Assembly (NCBI GenBank): GCA_902493145.1
Contig: CABUOA010000034.1
Location: forward strand, 1 to 18,681
Direction of reading: 5' to 3'
From: an uncultured Collinsella sp.
GTDB taxonomy: Bacteria; Actinomycetota; Coriobacteriia; Coriobacteriales; Coriobacteriaceae
Length of the DNA stretch: 18,681 nt
Shown here one piece after another: positions 15,143 to 18,681 of the stretch; the stretch's first letter is position 1, and every line of letters begins with the position of its first letter. The notes beneath the pieces are model-generated. The model searched no databases, was not told where the DNA came from, and saw nothing but the letters and a program-made list of their open reading frames with translations. The translations under genes and the position numbers were made by a program.

Positions 15143-16276
15143 ATGGCAAAGGTTAAAATCAGCGACGTCGCGCGCGAAGCCGGGGTTTCGTTGGGCACGG
15201 TTTCCAACGCGCTCAACCATCCCGAAAAGTTGCGTCCCGAGACCCTCAAGCTCATTAACGAAACCATCAATCGACTGGGCTACCTGCCCAACCAAAGCGC
15301 TCGTCAGCTCGCGGGCGGTGCCACCAAGTCCTTTGGCCTGGTGCTCCCCCGTCTCGATCATGGCTTTTCGCTCCAAATCGCCAGCGGCGCCCACAACGAG
15401 GCCCGCAAGCACGGCTACGACCTGCTCATCGCCAACGCCGATAACGACGATATTCTCCAGGACCATTACCTGCGCTATTTTATGGGCACCCAGATGTCCG
15501 GCGTTATGGTTCAGCCCATGGCATCCCCCGACTGGCACCCCGCCATGACCAAGATGCCCGTGCCGATCGTCCATCTGGACATCCATTGCTCTGAGCCCGG
15601 CTACTACGTAGCGGCCGACAACGAGGCCCAGGGTCGCATCATTGCCGAACTCGCCATCGCCCGTGGCGCGCGCCATATTGTCGTCGTCGGCCGAGCAGCA
15701 TTTATGCAACTCACCCTGCGCGTCCTTGGCATTCACAAGGCGCTCGCCCTACATCCCGATATCAAAATTGAGGTCATCGATGCCGGAGAGTGGAATACCG
15801 CAGCCGACGGCTACAGCATCGGTACCCAGATTGCCGAACGCCCTGCTGACGAGCGCCCCGATTTTGTCATCGGCCTGACCGACGTATTGGCCTCGGGCGT
15901 TATCTCGGCGCTGACCGACAAGGGCATTTCCGTCCCCGGCCAGATTCTTGTTGCCGGCTGCGATGGCAACCCACTTGCCTGGAGCGGATCGGTCCCCCTC
16001 ACCACGGTTGCACCACCGGGCTACGAGATCGGCCGCAAGGGCGTGCAGCTGCTCATGGAACAAATCGAGGATAAACCTGCCGCCAAGACCAAACGAGTCC
16101 GCATCGGCTCCGCCGCGCGCACCGTCACCACGGTCACGGCCACCGAGGACATTAACCGTCAGGAGCTCGTGCGCCCCTTCTTGCTCGAGCGTGTGAGCAC
16201 CCAAAAGGCCGAGCAGCACCCGACGGGCCCATCCGCGGCCCCTATAACCGACATCAACCTGGGCGCTTACCTGTAA
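15143..16276 (+). CDS. LacI-family transcriptional regulator
   Basis: A 377-residue regulator. The HTH is at 5-25 (KISDVAREAGVSLGTVSNALN), and the hinge helix NQSARQLAGG (about 50-60) is followed by a periplasmic-binding-protein-like sugar domain starting GATKSFGLVLPRL (about 60-335). The family usually has 330-345 residues. Here about 35 extra, Pro/Thr-containing residues end in PITDINLGAYL. The ATG at 15143 has AAAGGGG 5 bases upstream. An open frame reaching far left into the glmS antisense strand is not coding. It is divergent from glmS, so amino-sugar control is possible, but no sugar transporter or catabolic gene is adjacent and the ligand is unknown. A strong terminator follows directly. 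Confidence 0.92.
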   Translation: MAKVKISDVAREAGVSLGTVSNALNHPEKLRPETLKLINETINRLGYLPNQSARQLAGGATKSFGLVLPRLDHGFSLQIASGAHNEARKHGYDLLIANADNDDILQDHYLRYFMGTQMSGVMVQPMASPDWHPAMTKMPVPIVHLDIHCSEPGYYVAADNEAQGRIIAELAIARGARHIVVVGRAAFMQLTLRVLGIHKALALHPDIKIEVIDAGEWNTAADGYSIGTQIAERPADERPDFVIGLTDVLASGVISALTDKGISVPGQILVAGCDGNPLAWSGSVPLTTVAPPGYEIGRKGVQLLMEQIEDKPAAKTKRVRIGSAARTVTTVTATEDINRQELVRPFLLERVSTQKAEQHPTGPSAAPITDINLGAYL

Positions 16277-16281
16277 CAAAT

Positions 16282-16319
16282 AAACGCCGCAGCGGAAATA
16301 ACTACGCTGCGGCGTTTTT
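16282..16319 (+). terminator. Terminator of the LacI-family gene
   Basis: AAACGCCGCAGCG (16282-16294) and CGCTGCGGCGTTT (16305-16317) form a perfect 13-bp stem running into TTTTT. It begins 6 bp after the stop. Confidence 0.93.
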
Positions 16320-16369
16320 GTTGGCCCCACGTGCCCTCCCCATTTAGCCGGGCCTGCGGCTACGGAAAT

Positions 16370-16491
16370 TTATGGCATATAATCCGTTTTTTATTAACTT
16401 TTTTGCTAAAATGGATTCAATTCCATATTTTTAGAAATTTCCTATAAGTATTGATTTTGCTCCAGTTTTTTCTCGCCAAGAAAGAGGCTTC
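16370..16491 (+). promoter_or_regulatory. AT-rich upstream region of the DUF4143 gene
   Basis: This stretch is far richer in A and T than the rest of the window. It contains TATAAT at 16379-16384 and TATAAG near 16443, the inverted arms ATGGA/TCCAT in ATGGATTCAATTCCAT, and the ribosome site AGAGG before the ATG. No -35/-10 pair is clearly best, so the exact promoter is uncertain. Confidence 0.4.
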
Positions 16492-17697
16492 ATGAATCTG
16501 ATTGATCGCAAACAGTACCTCGACTGGCTCATTTCGTGGAAAGACTCGCACGTCATCAAGGTCGTTTCGGGCGTCCGAAGGTCCGGCAAATCAAAGCTAT
16601 TCGAAATCTACCGCAGCTACCTGCGCGATCATGGAATCACAGGCGGCCAGGTTATATCCCTCAACTTTGAAGACCTGGAGTTCGAGTCGCTTACGTCGTA
16701 TAGAGCACTCTACGACTACATTTCCGCCAGACTCGTCCCCGATAAGATGAACTACGTTTTTCTGGACGAGATACAGCACGTCGAGCATTTCGAAAAAGCC
16801 GTCGACAGTCTTTTTATCAAGGACAATGTCGACCTCTACATAACCGGTTCCAACGCTTATCTGCTCTCGAGCGAGCTGGCAACTTTGCTCTCCGGCCGCT
16901 ACGTAGAGCTCAAGATGCTGCCCCTATCCTTTAAAGAGTTTTGCTCGGCAAAAACCAATGACGGAAAGGCTCCCGCGCAGTTGTTTGACGAGTACATAAC
17001 CAGGGGCTCTTTTCCCTTTATCGCCGAGACGGGTATTCAGGGACCCCAGGCGCGCGATTATCTTATGAGCCTCTACGATACCATCGTCATACGCGACGTT
17101 ATCGAACGCCTGAAGGTCTCGGACGTCCCGACCCTGCGCGATATCACCAAGTTCCTACTCCATAGCATTGGAAACCGGATCTCGATTAAAAAAATCTCCG
17201 ACACGCTCTCGTCCAACGGCAACAAAACCGACCAGAAAACCGTAGCCAAATACCTCAAAGGCTTAACAGACAGCCTTGTGCTGTACTTTGCTCCGCGCTA
17301 TAACGTGCGCGGTCGGCAGCTTCTTTCAACAAACGGCAAATACTACGCCGTTGACCTTGGACTTAGAGGCGCTCTCGTCAAAACCCAAAGCAGCGATATC
17401 GGTCATATCCTCGAAAATGTTGTTTATCTCGAGCTCCTACGCCGTGGATACGACGTCTACGTGGGCGATATCGACGGCGGGGAAATCGATTTTGTTGCCC
17501 TAAAGTCAGACGAGACAGCCTATTTTCAGGTTTCAGCCACAACGCTCGACGAAACTACCCTCAATCGAGAGTTGGCCCCCTTTAAGAAAGTCCGAGACAA
17601 CTACCCCAAGACGCTTCTTACGCTCGACACGCTGTTTGCGGACGCGAACTACGAAGGAGTCCGCAAGCGCAACGTGATCGACTGGCTCCTGGAGTAA
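16492..17697 (+). CDS. AAA+ ATPase with C-terminal DUF4143 domain
   Basis: A 401-residue protein of the widespread ATP-binding/DUF4143 family. The ATPase part has Walker A GVRRSGKS (27-34), Walker B YVFLDEIQ (88-95) and the sensor region YITGSNAYLLSSELATLLSGRYVEL (116-140). A winged-helix-like middle (about 215-270) and the C-terminal DUF4143 region follow. The latter carries LENVVYLELLRRGYDVYVG and GGEIDFVALK with FQVS, a pattern like a PD-(D/E)XK nuclease fold without the usual lysine. The biological role of this family is not established. Members are variably distributed and often look horizontally acquired. Here the codons are less GC-rich than in neighbouring genes and the upstream DNA is AT-rich, which fits transfer. 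The ATG at 16492 has AGAGG 5 bases upstream. It stands alone, with no partner gene. Confidence 0.93.
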   Translation: MNLIDRKQYLDWLISWKDSHVIKVVSGVRRSGKSKLFEIYRSYLRDHGITGGQVISLNFEDLEFESLTSYRALYDYISARLVPDKMNYVFLDEIQHVEHFEKAVDSLFIKDNVDLYITGSNAYLLSSELATLLSGRYVELKMLPLSFKEFCSAKTNDGKAPAQLFDEYITRGSFPFIAETGIQGPQARDYLMSLYDTIVIRDVIERLKVSDVPTLRDITKFLLHSIGNRISIKKISDTLSSNGNKTDQKTVAKYLKGLTDSLVLYFAPRYNVRGRQLLSTNGKYYAVDLGLRGALVKTQSSDIGHILENVVYLELLRRGYDVYVGDIDGGEIDFVALKSDETAYFQVSATTLDETTLNRELAPFKKVRDNYPKTLLTLDTLFADANYEGVRKRNVIDWLLE

Positions 17698-17764
17698 CTT
17701 GTAGCGTCATAACCCTCCGCCAGCTCCTTACCAAGGCCGCAGCCCCAGTCGCTTAAAGCACAAT

Positions 17765-17811
17765 GCCCCTCTTATCGGCCAAAACAGCAATCTTGGCGTG
17801 ATAAGAGGGGC
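17765..17811. terminator. Long nested hairpin between the DUF4143 and HAD genes
   Basis: GCCCCTCTTATC (17765-17776) and GATAAGAGGGGC (17800-17811) are perfect 12-bp arms. Inside them GCCAA/TTGGC forms a second stem with a 10-base loop. Two genes converge here, so it could stop both, but neither strand has a T-tract after it. The rest of 17698-17898 holds no gene. Confidence 0.5.
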
Positions 17812-17898
17812 TGACTGCGTCAGCGCCTCCACGCAGGCGCCGTTACCGTCACCGTCCTGCGGGATCGGGCGCGGGGCATGGCGACTCGCGTGCAAACG

Positions 17899-18549
17899 CT
17901 AGCGCACGGCCTTGACCGCCGCCGTCAGATCGAACAGCGTATCGAGCACGGCCTCGCAGCCATCCACCACGTCCTGCGGCAGCGGCACGATGTCGGGAAC
18001 GGCAAACACGTGGCAACCGGCCGTGATGCCCGAGACGCAACCGTTGCGCGAATCCTCGACCACGGCGCACTCCTCGGGGGCAAAGCCCGTGCGCTCGCAG
18101 GCGAGCAGGTACATCTCGGGGTCGGGCTTGCCGTGCACGACGTCCTCGCCGCAGGTCACCGTTTCAAACTTGTCAAAGAGACCGACCATTTTGAGGTTGC
18201 GCTCGGCCGTGACGTGACGCGACGACGTCGCAAGACCCACGTGATAGCCCGCAGCCAGCAGCCCGTCGAGGCACTCGGCGGCACCGTCCTTAAGCTCCAG
18301 ATCGGTCTTGACCATCTCGTCGCGAATCTCCTTGTGACGACGATAGATCGCCTCGGTGGTCTCATGGCTGCCGTAATGCTTATCAAGGATGTCCATAACA
18401 TCGGGCAGCGTGCGGCCGATAAACTGATGGATCAGCGCTTCATCAATCGCGAATCCCAGCTCGGCCGCGCCCGCCTTCCACGCCTTGATACCCAAACGTT
18501 CGGTATCGACCAGCGTTCCGTCCATGTCGAAAATAACGGCCTTGATCAT
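17899..18549 (-). CDS. HAD-superfamily phosphatase, beta-phosphoglucomutase type
   Basis: A 216-residue HAD subfamily IA hydrolase or phosphomutase. Motif I is FDMDGTLVDTE, with nucleophile Asp8 and acid/base Asp10. Motif II is the Ser/Thr block ATSSRH (107-112). Motif III Lys141 lies in GKPDPEMY, and motif IV is VVEDSRNG (163-170). The cap domain (about 16-85), with HQFIGRTLPDVMDIL, is the small helical type of beta-phosphoglucomutases and 2-deoxyglucose-6-phosphate-like phosphatases. The specific substrate cannot be read from sequence. The ATG at 18549 has GGGGGA about 5 bases upstream and starts exactly at the conserved MIKAVIFDMDGT. The 29 codons before it are AT-rich promoter sequence. 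It is alone in view, its upstream neighbour being outside the window. Confidence 0.93.
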   Translation of the reverse strand: MIKAVIFDMDGTLVDTERLGIKAWKAGAAELGFAIDEALIHQFIGRTLPDVMDILDKHYGSHETTEAIYRRHKEIRDEMVKTDLELKDGAAECLDGLLAAGYHVGLATSSRHVTAERNLKMVGLFDKFETVTCGEDVVHGKPDPEMYLLACERTGFAPEECAVVEDSRNGCVSGITAGCHVFAVPDIVPLPQDVVDGCEAVLDTLFDLTAAVKAVR

Positions 18550-18610
18550 ATCGGTCCCCCATCGCTTCGCGCTGCTGTACTCCAGCAACTTTACCGCACC
18601 TGTAAACTTG

Positions 18611-18625
18611 TATATAACGTATATA
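18611..18625 (-). promoter_or_regulatory. AT-rich near-palindrome in the HAD gene promoter region
   Basis: TATATA-ACG-TATATA is a near-symmetrical 15-mer about 65 bp before the HAD ATG, in an AT-rich stretch (18590-18660) holding several TATA-type hexamers on the minus strand. It probably contains the -10 and possibly an operator. The best -35 is unclear. Confidence 0.35.
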
Positions 18626-18681
18626 GCATATTGCACTTTCGTTACATAGATAGAAGTCTTATGGCAAGTAACGCATTAGGA

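Overview
This is a GC-rich, gene-dense bacterial window whose protein types and intergenic repeats suggest a gut actinobacterium of the class Coriobacteriia, most likely a Collinsella-like species. That assignment is an inference from overall character. No rRNA or tRNA gene lies in the window to anchor it. I find 14 protein-coding genes, no CRISPR array and no intact insertion sequence.

Layout. (1) 1-2100, minus strand: ilvE (branched-chain aminotransferase) and a DedA-family membrane protein, each with its own promoter and a hairpin terminator. (2) 2311-3015, plus: cysE (serine acetyltransferase), divergent from the DedA gene and ending at a bidirectional terminator. (3) 3129-7361, minus: a tightly packed operon of a MarR regulator and two ABC half-exporters. 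Their complementary defects in the nucleotide sites identify a heterodimeric multidrug-type exporter. Two copies of a 14-bp repeat at the promoter look like the MarR operator. (4) 7543-8650: a small unknown protein (minus) and a nitroreductase (plus). (5) 8777-11955, minus: an unknown single-pass membrane protein, a regulator built like a sigma-54 activator but with a ruined ATPase site, and a YeiH-type exporter. A GntR/FCD regulator is divergent from yeiH. (6) 12965-16276: glmS (minus) and a divergent LacI-family regulator (plus) around a 330-bp control region with TGGTAT repeats. (7) 16492-17697, plus: an AAA+/DUF4143 ATPase behind an unusually AT-rich upstream stretch, probably acquired. 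(8) 17899-18549, minus: a HAD phosphatase of the beta-phosphoglucomutase type.

How the parts fit. Most of the window is ordinary metabolism (valine/leucine/isoleucine, cysteine and amino-sugar synthesis) interleaved with small regulator-transporter modules: MarR with the ABC pair, and GntR with YeiH.

The most unusual non-coding signal is a family of five short intergenic hairpins at about 3098, 8731, 12849, 14971 and 15038. Their arms differ, but each carries a related core, GGGACAG or a close variant, in the loop. Two members are nearly identical over about 45 bp and lie in opposite orientations on either side of glmS. They look like REP/MITE-type dispersed repeats. The second most interesting item is the degenerate sigma-54-activator-like regulator with the membrane protein downstream of it.
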